Shown in pieces: positions 48,800-56,907 of a stretch of DNA of 64,000 nt. Below the pieces are notes generated by a model. That model saw only the letters and a program-made list of their open reading frames with translations, ran no database searches and was not told the origin of the DNA. The stretch is from SHVO01 sp050246995. Lineage in GTDB: Bacteria > Pseudomonadota > Alphaproteobacteria > Rhodospirillales > Rhodospirillaceae. The position numbers and the translations under genes were made by a program. The DNA lies in assembly GCA_050246995.1 (NCBI GenBank), contig JBFWVA010000005.1, forward strand, positions 124,001-188,000. Direction: 5' to 3'. The stretch's first letter is position 1; every line of letters begins with the position of its first letter.

Positions 48800-49222
48800 T
48801 TACCGCAGCCGGACCCAGTGAATGACGGCGCGGGTTTCGCGGCCGTCTTTATCCCTCGCGGGCACCGTGGACATATAGAGATCCTTGCCGTCGATCTTGA
48901 AGTTGCGCACTTGGTCGACGCTTGCAACCGCGCTGAGTTCGCGATGGATCGTGGTCTGGTTTTCGCCGGTCAACCGGTGTGTCGACGCGTTGGCGTTCAG
49001 CGGCATCTTGGGATCTTCTGGAACCATGACCGTGAACGACTTGCCGTCCGGCTGGATGCTCATGAGCCCCTCCGACTTTGGCCCCCATCCCCCGATCTTT
49101 TCGCCGGTCGCAACCACTTCGGTATGAACCGAAATAAGCTTCCACGTGCCGGCCAGCGGATGATCGGCGGCTGCCGCCGCGAAACTCACAAGGCATGTGG
49201 CGAGCGCGATGAGATAGCGCAT
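48800..49222 (-). CDS. Secreted lipocalin-like domain protein
   Basis: 140 residues. A signal peptide (RYLIALATCLVSFAAAAA) is followed by PLAGTWKLISV, the opening strand of the lipocalin-like family, and a small beta-barrel pattern up to AVIHWVRLR. It probably binds a small hydrophobic ligand in the periplasm; the ligand is unknown. The gene is flanked by about 230 bases without a gene on the RidA side. It is on the same strand as the BON gene but separated from it by a strong terminator. Confidence 0.82.
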   Translation of the reverse strand: MRYLIALATCLVSFAAAAADHPLAGTWKLISVHTEVVATGEKIGGWGPKSEGLMSIQPDGKSFTVMVPEDPKMPLNANASTHRLTGENQTTIHRELSAVASVDQVRNFKIDGKDLYMSTVPARDKDGRETRAVIHWVRLR

Positions 49223-49267
49223 GGTTTGTCCCCCCCCAAGATTTCGTTCAAATCATAGCACTATCGA

Positions 49268-49307
49268 CCCCAAAGAAAACGGGGCCGGTCGTAAGACCGG
49301 CCCCGTC
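49268..49307 (-). terminator. Strong intrinsic terminator of the BON-domain gene
   Basis: GGGGCCGGTC (49281-49290), tetraloop GTAA, GACCGGCCCC (49295-49304), extended by C-G and A-T pairs to 12 bp. On the minus strand the stem is followed by TTTCTTT. It lies 20-60 bases after the BON gene stop. Confidence 0.88.
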
Positions 49308-49327
49308 CTTCAAGCGGATACCGCCGA

Positions 49328-50230
49328 TTAGTAGTTATTGGTGGTGCGATTGGCCGAGAGCGTCGGGTTGGCGCCCATGGTGGTGCTCATGGTGCCTTCC
49401 CGGTCCTGGGTGGACAGCGCCGACGTCGCCGTCGGAGCCACGCGCAGATTATTCTGCACGTGCTTCACGCCCATGATGCGCTCGACAAGATCCTCGGCGC
49501 GGCGCTTCTCGTCGCGCGTCGCCACACTACCGTTGAGCGTGCACTCACAATCGACAACCACGACCTCGATGTTCGACGCATCAACGAGATAGTCCTGCGT
49601 CAAATGATCGCTGACATCTTCGCGGATGCGGTCATCGGAGCGGGCGTAACCCTTCGGGCCCTTGCCGCGATGGTTCATCCAATTGCGCATACGATCGATG
49701 GGGCCTCGGTTCGGATCGTCGTGGAACATGCCGCGGCCGCGCGTGTGCTGTGTACGCTGCGGATGATCCTCGTCGTGCGCCATCGCCATGTCGCGCTCGT
49801 AGGCCGCAACGTCACGAAAGGCTGAGTCCATACGGGCGCTGTCGGTCGCATAAGAAGACCCGTAGCTAGAGCCGTAATTGTGCGTGGTGTAGTCGAGGGT
49901 CGAGTCATCTTCATAGGTGGTGTCGTTCGGACGCAATCCAAAACGCCGCTGCGGCGTGCCGCCGTAATAAAACGTGCCAGGCTTCGCATAATCATCCGGT
50001 TGCGCGTGATTATCCCATTCCGGCACTCCGCGGCGAAGATGCTCGCGTTGGCGATGCTGGTATTCGCGCTCGCTGCGCGTCTCGCCATCATTGCCGTAAT
50101 TGCCGTATTGCGCGGTCGAAGAGAAATCCTGCGCGTATTGACGCGGCTGGTCGTAGCCGCGCGCGCGGAAGCGGCGAATCTCTTCGTCGCTATACCGGTT
50201 ATAGTCTTCGTCTCTCCATTTATTCGCCAT
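49328..50230 (-). CDS. BON-domain protein with Tyr/Asp/Arg-rich N-terminus
   Basis: 300 residues. The first 195 residues are a low-complexity, highly charged stretch rich in Tyr, Arg, Asp and His with no signal peptide (RDEDYNRYSDEEIRRFRARGYDQP, YGSSYGSS). Residues about 198-265 form a BON domain (IREDVSDHLTQDYLVDASNIEVVV...ECTLNGSVATRDEKRRAEDLVERIMGVKHVQNNLRV). BON proteins contact membranes or are induced by osmotic stress; N-terminal Arg/Tyr-rich tails of this type occur in alphaproteobacterial stress proteins. The tail is a Ser/Thr/Asn-rich end (ANRTTNNY). Confidence 0.88.
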   Translation of the reverse strand: MANKWRDEDYNRYSDEEIRRFRARGYDQPRQYAQDFSSTAQYGNYGNDGETRSEREYQHRQREHLRRGVPEWDNHAQPDDYAKPGTFYYGGTPQRRFGLRPNDTTYEDDSTLDYTTHNYGSSYGSSYATDSARMDSAFRDVAAYERDMAMAHDEDHPQRTQHTRGRGMFHDDPNRGPIDRMRNWMNHRGKGPKGYARSDDRIREDVSDHLTQDYLVDASNIEVVVVDCECTLNGSVATRDEKRRAEDLVERIMGVKHVQNNLRVAPTATSALSTQDREGTMSTTMGANPTLSANRTTNNY

Positions 50231-50506
50231 GCTGCTCTCCGTGTGTTGCGGTTAATCGTTTCAATTGCGAGTTGATTGTGCGCTGCTGCGTGCGGGGTAG
50301 AGCGAAATGCAATACGCGGTCGAGGCTTTTGTTCCGCACGCGGACGGCAGGATCGTCTCTCAATCGGCGCGCGCCGCGCGGCAAACTCTGAGATTAACCT
50401 GCGATAAGTTCGGAGCTGTTGGCGCGACTAAAGTTCTCTTTTCAGTTGCGAGAGGGAAACGCCCGCTTACACTCCGGCGCAAGGACGTAAATCATCGGGG
50501 GATGGT

Positions 50507-53500
50507 ATGTTTCGTTACGGTACGGCGGCCGTGGCCGCTGTCATGTTTTCGTGTACAGGTTCTGTTCTGGCGGCCGACGCCGGCCCTTCCGATAAAAATC
50601 TAGGATTAGAAGTCCGCCGCGCCGCCGGCGAACTCGAGCGGGCTGAAATCACGGCCGTCGCGCCGGGCAGCCTCGCCGCGCAAGCGGGCCTCAAGCCCGG
50701 CGATCTTTTGTTGTATGCGAAGGGCGCCGACGGCGAACGCAATTCCCTCAATGGCCAGGATGCATTGGAAAGTTGGGCCGCCGCGCAGGCGCCCGGCAGC
50801 GTCCACGACCTGGGCTACGTACGGGGCAAGGATTTGCTGACCGCGCGCGTTCAGTTCCCCGCGGCGACAATCACCGCCGCATCCCCGGCGGCGCCGGCAG
50901 AAAGCGCGAGCACGCGTTTGCTCGGCCTGACCGTGAAACCCGGCGCCGACGGCAATAGTGTTGAAGTGACCGACATCAAGACGGGGAGCCCTGCCGCAAT
51001 CGCCGGCCTGCAAATCGGCGATATGCTTTTCAGTGGGCAGACGGGCGCCGCGAACGCGGACTCATTGGTAAGTCAGGAGGCCCTCGACGCCTTCGCTTCC
51101 AAAAGCGCCGGCACGACACGCGACGTCATTTACACCCGCAACAAACAATTCCTGACCGCGAAGGTTGCGGTGCCGGTTGAGAGCGCCGCTGCGCAGGCGC
51201 CGACACAGGCCGTGGCGACAAGAGCACCTATCGGCCTCGGTATTAGCGTGAAGGAAGACATCTTCGCCCTCGCCCTGACCGCCGTCGGACATATCACCGC
51301 GATCGCGCCCGGCAGCGATGCGGACCTTGCTGGATTGAAGGTGGGCGATTCCATTCGCGAAGTCCACTATGCGGACGTTGAGTATGGCTCCATCGCCGGC
51401 CAACTCGTCGCCGACATGTTGACCTACAGCACGCCACCCGGAACAATCGCGCAGTTTTCCATCCGGCGTGACGGCCGCGACATGGTCATTCCGGTGAAGA
51501 TGACCGGTCCACTTGCTACTACCGCATTCGTTGGAATGGAGGTGCGAGACTCAAGCGATCCTTACGCCGCCGACATCGTTAGTGTGCAACCTGGAAGCAC
51601 GGCAGAAGCGGCGGGGCTGCAAGCCGGCGATCAGATAAAGGCGCCCAGCTTCACCTTCCTTGGCCCCCGCGGCTTAGACAAATTGCTCGTCCAGTATCGC
51701 GGCGACTGGATCACGATTAACATTTTACGTGACGGCAAGAAGATATCGACACGACTTACGATCCCGAAAGAACCGGCATACGCCGCCGCAACCTCTTTGA
51801 CCGCCGCAGCTCAAACACCGGGCGGACAAACCGGCACAAAACAGGCCTCCGTCATTGAAAATGTTGCGGCCCTTGCGGGTGCGGCGCAGACAGCCCCCCC
51901 GCAGACCGCCGGGGGCGGTGATGCGTTTGCACGAACAATGACCACCCTGAACGGGCGTAATACACAGCTTCCGCCCTTCAAACTGCGCGCGGGGCAAATC
52001 CTGGAAGCGCAAGTGAGCGCCAACGGCGCCCCTTTGATGCCCAAGCTGTGCTTCGAGGAAGACGACATGTTCAATGTCGATCCTCAGCTCTGTTACGAAA
52101 ACATCAACATGTCAGGTCAGTCGGTGGTGCGATTCCGGCACGTCGCGAAAGAACCCGAGATCGTCACGCTGTCGGTCGATTCAAGTGATGCGAGCGCGGG
52201 GACCTATACGATCACGACGCGCAACGGTAACCGCGGTGGCGAAGGCGCGGAGGCATTGTCCGTGCTGGAGAGCCTCGCCGGTAAGCCATACATCGTCGAT
52301 ACCGTCGACCAGGGACTGTCGATGAAAGCGGCCGTCCGTTACCTCGTTGACGAACCAGGCAAACGCGGACGCCTGCGGTATCAGCTCGAAAACGGCACGA
52401 ACGCCGACTTCACATATGCGATCGACAACAACGGTCAGCTCACGTGGGCCTCCTCCGCGAACAGCGGGGTCGTTCATCTCGGGATCGATGGACTCTTGTA
52501 TCAACAAGCCGGCGATTATGTGGCCGTGCGCGGCCGTTCTGCGAACGGCGAATTCGTGAACACCACGGAACGCCGCTTAGGGATACCGGAGAATCCTGCG
52601 CTGATGCACGTGGGCGGCTTTGGGCGCTCGCAGCGCCTCGCCGCTGCGGCCCCGGCTACCGAGGAGCAAGTGACAACGATGATGCTGGACGGCCCGCAGC
52701 ACATCGCCGAGGCGCAGCAGAAACGGGCCGAAGACTGGGCCGCGCTGGGGCAACTGGCGGGCCGGTTCTTCTATTTCGTCAACGGACAATATGAGTATGT
52801 CGCCAGCTTCCAGTGGGAAACACCCGGCGAAGTGCTGCTGGCCAAGTTCTGGGGGGCGGATGAGATCGGCACCACGCCCAACCCGCTGCGGCGCATGGTT
52901 TACAGCCCGGCAACGCGCACCATCGCGACCGAGGTGATCCATACGAACGGCGCCAAGGTGCAAACGACCTTCAAACGGGGGCCGAATGGCGAGAGTATCG
53001 AAACCCAGCCGGACGGCGCGACTTGGGTGTTGTCCGGTGCGGATAACGAATGGACTTCATTGTTCACGGCCGCGAACAAGCAACAGACGAAAGTCAGTTA
53101 CCGTTCGATGGACGACAACATGCTGAAGATCTTCGCCGACCGTACGCAAGCTAAGCAGGCCCGGCTCGCCCAAGAACGCGCGCAAGCCGCCGCGCAGGCG
53201 GCACAGGAGGATTCTGGTCCGAGCCTTTTCGACGTGCTCAACTTCGCGAATACGATCCAAGGCGCGATGTCGAGCCCGCAAGCCTATGCGGCCGCCGTGG
53301 CGCAGGCCGCGCCGGAACTCGCGCCGATCCTGAACGGCGTTGCCGCCGCCCAGGCCGGAGGTAATCCGGTGGCGGCCGGTCTCGGCCTCGGCGGTGACGG
53401 CGGCAATCCATTGGGCGCGATGGCCGGCGGCGGCATCAATCCATACACAGGCCTCGGCGGCGGACGCAGCGCCGGATTGGGCGGACTGGGTGGAATGGGC

Positions 53501-53764
53501 GGCGGGCCGACCGGCGTGCGCGGAAGTTATCCGACACGGCCAAATCTGGCCGAAGGGCCGCAATGCCCCGGCTTCACAATCAGCAATTATCGCACCCACG
53601 CTTATGAAGGCGGACGCGACCAGCAACTCTACTCGCACTGCGGCGTCGCGTTCGAATATTACAAGTGGTACCTGAACGCCATCGAGCAGGGTTATTCCGA
53701 AGCCGATGCAAACCGCACGTATAACGCCCATGAGGGCGCCGTGCGCGTTTTGAACTCGATGTAG
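50507..53764 (+). CDS. Large secreted protein with four PDZ-like domains
   Basis: 1085 residues. A signal peptide (TAAVAAVMFSCTGSVLAA) leads to four successive PDZ-like units at about 30-117, 138-222, 242-332 and 340-420, each with the xxxPGSxAxxAGLxxGD core. After an Ala/Thr/Gly linker (430-490) comes a beta-rich domain (about 495-610), then two related units each opening with LAG-K/R-aromatic (SLAGKPYIV and QLAGRFFYF), an Ala/Gln/Arg coiled-coil, a Gly-rich stretch and a Cys-containing C-terminus. No protease motif (HtrA-type Ser) is present. It is extracytoplasmic; function unknown. The partner gene follows after 12 bases. Confidence 0.85.
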   Translation: MFRYGTAAVAAVMFSCTGSVLAADAGPSDKNLGLEVRRAAGELERAEITAVAPGSLAAQAGLKPGDLLLYAKGADGERNSLNGQDALESWAAAQAPGSVHDLGYVRGKDLLTARVQFPAATITAASPAAPAESASTRLLGLTVKPGADGNSVEVTDIKTGSPAAIAGLQIGDMLFSGQTGAANADSLVSQEALDAFASKSAGTTRDVIYTRNKQFLTAKVAVPVESAAAQAPTQAVATRAPIGLGISVKEDIFALALTAVGHITAIAPGSDADLAGLKVGDSIREVHYADVEYGSIAGQLVADMLTYSTPPGTIAQFSIRRDGRDMVIPVKMTGPLATTAFVGMEVRDSSDPYAADIVSVQPGSTAEAAGLQAGDQIKAPSFTFLGPRGLDKLLVQYRGDWITINILRDGKKISTRLTIPKEPAYAAATSLTAAAQTPGGQTGTKQASVIENVAALAGAAQTAPPQTAGGGDAFARTMTTLNGRNTQLPPFKLRAGQILEAQVSANGAPLMPKLCFEEDDMFNVDPQLCYENINMSGQSVVRFRHVAKEPEIVTLSVDSSDASAGTYTITTRNGNRGGEGAEALSVLESLAGKPYIVDTVDQGLSMKAAVRYLVDEPGKRGRLRYQLENGTNADFTYAIDNNGQLTWASSANSGVVHLGIDGLLYQQAGDYVAVRGRSANGEFVNTTERRLGIPENPALMHVGGFGRSQRLAAAAPATEEQVTTMMLDGPQHIAEAQQKRAEDWAALGQLAGRFFYFVNGQYEYVASFQWETPGEVLLAKFWGADEIGTTPNPLRRMVYSPATRTIATEVIHTNGAKVQTTFKRGPNGESIETQPDGATWVLSGADNEWTSLFTAANKQQTKVSYRSMDDNMLKIFADRTQAKQARLAQERAQAAAQAAQEDSGPSLFDVLNFANTIQGAMSSPQAYAAAVAQAAPELAPILNGVAAAQAGGNPVAAGLGLGGDGGNPLGAMAGGGINPYTGLGGGRSAGLGGLGGMGGGPTGVRGSYPTRPNLAEGPQCPGFTISNYRTHAYEGGRDQQLYSHCGVAFEYYKWYLNAIEQGYSEADANRTYNAHEGAVRVLNSM

Positions 53765-53776
53765 GGAAAAGACGTC

Positions 53777-54697
53777 ATGCGTGCATTGCTGTCCCTCGCC
53801 GCAGCCGTCATCGCGGTGACGTTCCTCGTGTCCGCCACGCAGGCCCAACAGGCCGTGCAGTATTTTTATTGCTACGTGCCGAACGCGGCGACCAGCACCG
53901 TGTACATGACGCAAACTCTACCGGTCGGACCGGTCAGTGAACGCGGCAAGTATGGTGAAGAGTATGCGGCTTACTTGCGCGGCGAAGGCCTTGTGAGCGC
54001 CTCCGCCCGCGGCTATTGCACCATGCGCCCGACCACGGGAGAGATCGCGGTCGCGCGCCAAGATCTCCAAAGCTATTGCTCCGAGTGCAATGGCGCGACC
54101 CGCTTCACCACAGCCCCATGGTCGCGACCCGGGATGCAAACCGTGCCGGAGCAGAAAACAGCCGAGACCGCGATCCAGGCGGTTATTCCGCAGCAACCCA
54201 AGCAGACCGTTCCCCTCGCCCCGGAAAAAGCGCCGGAACTGCGCCTGGCGGTCATGGGCAACGACGTGACCGGTGAAGTTCTGGTGGTCACCGGCCCGAA
54301 TGCCGAGAAGGCCGCTGAAGATGCCGCGGCCAACGCTTTTCCCACGACAGGCTGGCAGAAGCTGGCGATGTCGGAAGCTTCTGGATATGGCATGGCGCTC
54401 TGTGTCGATGGACCGCCGATCACCTTCTTTGTCGCCGAGGGAAAAAAGACTCTCGCCGATGCCGCCGCCGAAGTCTTGCCCCAGGCGCGCGCTTACGCCA
54501 AGCAAACGGGTAAGCAGTCTTACATGTGCCGGCACTGGCACATAAAGGAAGCGGGATATGTCGAGCCGGCGTGGGAGTCTTCGGTGGTGGGCACCGTGAA
54601 AGGGCACCTTCGCGCCTATCTCACGTGCAAGGCGGCAGAGTCGGACTGCTTGAAAGATGCGATTTCGCGCATCGCATCATTCGCGGTACGGGGCTAG
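53777..54697 (+). CDS. Secreted Cys-containing hypothetical protein, partner of the PDZ protein
   Basis: 306 residues. A signal peptide (LLSLAAAVIAVTFLVSATQA) is followed by FYCYVP and a first domain with Cys in YFYCY, GYCTM and SYCSEC. After a Pro/Gln-rich linker (about 125-150) there is a second domain with LCVDG, SYMCRHWHI, YLTCKAAESDC. The even number of scattered cysteines suggests disulfide bonds in the periplasm. It starts 12 bases after the PDZ gene, so the two are almost certainly one transcript. No family recognised. Confidence 0.82.
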   Translation: MRALLSLAAAVIAVTFLVSATQAQQAVQYFYCYVPNAATSTVYMTQTLPVGPVSERGKYGEEYAAYLRGEGLVSASARGYCTMRPTTGEIAVARQDLQSYCSECNGATRFTTAPWSRPGMQTVPEQKTAETAIQAVIPQQPKQTVPLAPEKAPELRLAVMGNDVTGEVLVVTGPNAEKAAEDAAANAFPTTGWQKLAMSEASGYGMALCVDGPPITFFVAEGKKTLADAAAEVLPQARAYAKQTGKQSYMCRHWHIKEAGYVEPAWESSVVGTVKGHLRAYLTCKAAESDCLKDAISRIASFAVRG

Positions 54698-54769
54698 GAA
54701 GCGTCAGCTTTCTTGACACAGCGCACGTGACGCGCGCGCTAAGTTACGAAATTCTCACAAACTTCGGCA

Positions 54770-55579
54770 GTGGCACGGGTGTTGCAGCACATCCACCATA
54801 TCTCATTGCCGAAAGTGACCGCCTTGTTGAAGAACGTCTTGGCCGCCGCTGCGCTATTGTCCTTTCCGCTCCTCGCCCCCCCCGCTGCCGCAACGCCTTT
54901 TGTCGATGTGCGCGCGACCTGGAACGCGGCGCCGAGCGAATGGGAGCCTTTGCCCGAGGGACTCACCTTGAGTTGCCGAGGCGATGCGCAAGCCGGCGCC
55001 GCGGGATGCGGCAATACACTTTACCTAAGTCAGACAATCGCCGAGTCCGGCGCGTATACGGTGACATCCACGGGAAGTGTCGTGATCACCAATACATCCG
55101 ATCACGCGATCAATGGGTTTGCGAGCCTTAGCGTGTGGTTCAGCGCCTTCAATCCCGGCGGCCCCAGCGTGGGTCTTGGGATCGACGATCCCGCGACACA
55201 ATGGGCCAGCTTTTCGAGCAGCGTGAGCGGGAGTGGGAGCGTGAGCGATGGGCACGGCTGTTCCGTTGGCACGCGCGGCGCGTCCGGAACCGTGTTTTCG
55301 CCGACCACATGCGGCGTAAGTTCACCCGATTCCAGCCAGGCTCCGGTTTACGCGGAACTGATCGACTTCCTACCGGGCGCGGAACTCATTTTTACGTTCG
55401 GCATGAACATCGCGGCAACGTTCGACCTCGGCGGAGACGCGCCGGCCGGTGTGCCGGAGCCGTGGGCTCCTGGCCTTTTACTGCTCGGACTGATGGGCGC
55501 TTATGCATGCAGGCGCATTAATGCGGACGCATCGCATTCAAAGCACGTTGGACCTGATCGCCGAACGGCTTGCGGATAG
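54770..55579 (+). CDS. PEP-CTERM sorting domain protein
   Basis: 269 residues from the GTG given; a GTG at 54815 just before the signal peptide (ALLKNVLAAAALLSFPLLAPP) may be the true start. The mature domain is Ser/Gly/Thr-rich and beta-like with paired cysteines (SCRGD...AGCG; GCSVG...TTCG). The end reads VPEPWAPGLLLLGLMGAYACRR: a VPEP motif, a hydrophobic span and two Arg, i.e. a PEP-CTERM signal processed by an exosortase. No exosortase is in the window. It is probably a surface or matrix protein. Confidence 0.8.
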   Translation: MARVLQHIHHISLPKVTALLKNVLAAAALLSFPLLAPPAAATPFVDVRATWNAAPSEWEPLPEGLTLSCRGDAQAGAAGCGNTLYLSQTIAESGAYTVTSTGSVVITNTSDHAINGFASLSVWFSAFNPGGPSVGLGIDDPATQWASFSSSVSGSGSVSDGHGCSVGTRGASGTVFSPTTCGVSSPDSSQAPVYAELIDFLPGAELIFTFGMNIAATFDLGGDAPAGVPEPWAPGLLLLGLMGAYACRRINADASHSKHVGPDRRTACG

Positions 55580-55800
55580 CCCGGGCCGCGGGCCCTCCGG
55601 AAGGCGGTCGGCGAATTTTGCCTGTATTTACTGGCTTTGCGGCGCGTTCGACCGCCGGTCTTTACTTCCAGGCGAATTTGGCTATGGTGCGCGCCATGCG
55701 TATGACGCCGAAAACGACCCCGACGACAAAAACGACCACCTCCGGTGGGCCGTCGAGGGCGTGCGCGTAAATACAGCAAGATAAAAGCACACACTCAACA
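55580..55800. other. 221-base gap upstream of a terminator, no supported gene
   Basis: A short ATG-started frame inside 55570-55770 ends in a Thr/Pro/Lys repeat (TPKTTPTTKTTT), but its composition and lack of ribosome site do not convince. The terminator at 55801 could serve the PEP-CTERM gene or an unrecognised small RNA. Confidence 0.3.
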
Positions 55801-55832
55801 AAGGCCCCGCCGGATCGACGGGGCCTTTGTTG
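55801..55832 (+). terminator. Intrinsic terminator before asd
   Basis: AAGGCCCCG (55801-55809) pairs with CGGGGCCTT (55819-55827), nine base pairs, followed by TGTTGTTT. The stem is strong and T-rich on the plus-strand side only. It separates the secreted cluster from asd. Confidence 0.75.
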
Positions 55833-55874
55833 TTTCAGGCGCCGCGCGATAGCGGATCACACAGGAGAGAAGAA

Positions 55875-56903
55875 ATGCCCGCCTCTAAATCCCCCAAGAA
55901 TGTCGGCGTCGTAGGCGCGACCGGTCTTGTGGGCGAATTCATGTTGTCGATCCTCGCGGAACGCAACTTTCCGATCAACACACTGCGCCTGTTCGCGTCC
56001 GAGCGCTCCGTGGGCAAGAAGCTGCGCTGGAAGGACCGCGAGATCGCCGTGGAAGACGCAGCGACCGCGGACTTCAAAGGGCTGGATATCGTGTTCTTCT
56101 CGGCCGGCGGCTCGACCTCGAAAGCGCTCGCGCCGAAAGTGGCCGCGGCGGGCGCGATCGTGATCGACAACTCCTCGGCCTGGCGCAAGGACCCGGATGT
56201 TCCCCTGATCGTCTCGGAAGTGAATCCGCACGCCCTCAAGAATATCCCCAAGGGCATCATCGCGAACCCGAACTGCACCACCATGGCGGCGATGCCGGTG
56301 TTGAAGCCGCTGCATGAGGCGGCCGGGCTCACCCGCATCATCGCGAGCACCTATCAGGCGGTGTCCGGCGGCGGTTTGGCCGGAATTCAAGAACTCGAAG
56401 CGCAGATCATCGCCGCCGGCCCGAAGTCGGCCGCCTTGTCGCGCAAGGGCGATGCGGTGGATCTCGGCCCGCACAAGAAGAAGTGGCCGCAGGGCATCGC
56501 GTTCAACGTCTCGCCGCTCAATTACGTCTATGTGGAAGACGGCTACACCGAGGAAGAGCTGAAGCTGCGCGATGAAAGCCGGAAGATCCTGGAGATCCCG
56601 GGCCTGCAAGTGTCGGGCACCTGCGTGCGCGTACCGGTGTACACGGGCCATTCGCTGTCGATGAACCTGGAATTCGAGCGCCCGATTTTCGTTGAACAAG
56701 CGCTGGCCCTTCTCGAGAAGGCGCCCGGCGTGGTGGTGACCGAAGTACCGAACCCCCTGGAGGCCACCGGCGCCGATCCGGTCTTCGTGGGCCGCGTGCG
56801 CAAGGATCCGACCGTGAAACACGGCCTCGCGCTGTTCGTGGTCGGCGATAATCTGCGCAAGGGCGCCGCGTTGAACGCGATTCAAATCGGCGAGTTGCTG
56901 TAA
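55875..56903 (+). CDS. asd: Aspartate-semialdehyde dehydrogenase
   Basis: 342 residues from the ATG preceded by AGGAGAG; a longer frame from 55827 is less likely. NADP binding is by GVVGATGLVGEFML, the active-site C134 lies in NPNCTTM, and ASTYQAVSGGG plus the VRVPVYTGHSLSMNLEF segment with the catalytic His are present. It converts aspartyl phosphate to aspartate semialdehyde, the branch point to lysine/diaminopimelate, threonine and methionine. It stands alone after a terminator and converges with the amidase gene, stops 4 bases apart. Confidence 0.97.
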   Translation: MPASKSPKNVGVVGATGLVGEFMLSILAERNFPINTLRLFASERSVGKKLRWKDREIAVEDAATADFKGLDIVFFSAGGSTSKALAPKVAAAGAIVIDNSSAWRKDPDVPLIVSEVNPHALKNIPKGIIANPNCTTMAAMPVLKPLHEAAGLTRIIASTYQAVSGGGLAGIQELEAQIIAAGPKSAALSRKGDAVDLGPHKKKWPQGIAFNVSPLNYVYVEDGYTEEELKLRDESRKILEIPGLQVSGTCVRVPVYTGHSLSMNLEFERPIFVEQALALLEKAPGVVVTEVPNPLEATGADPVFVGRVRKDPTVKHGLALFVVGDNLRKGAALNAIQIGELL

Positions 56904-56907
56904 GACC

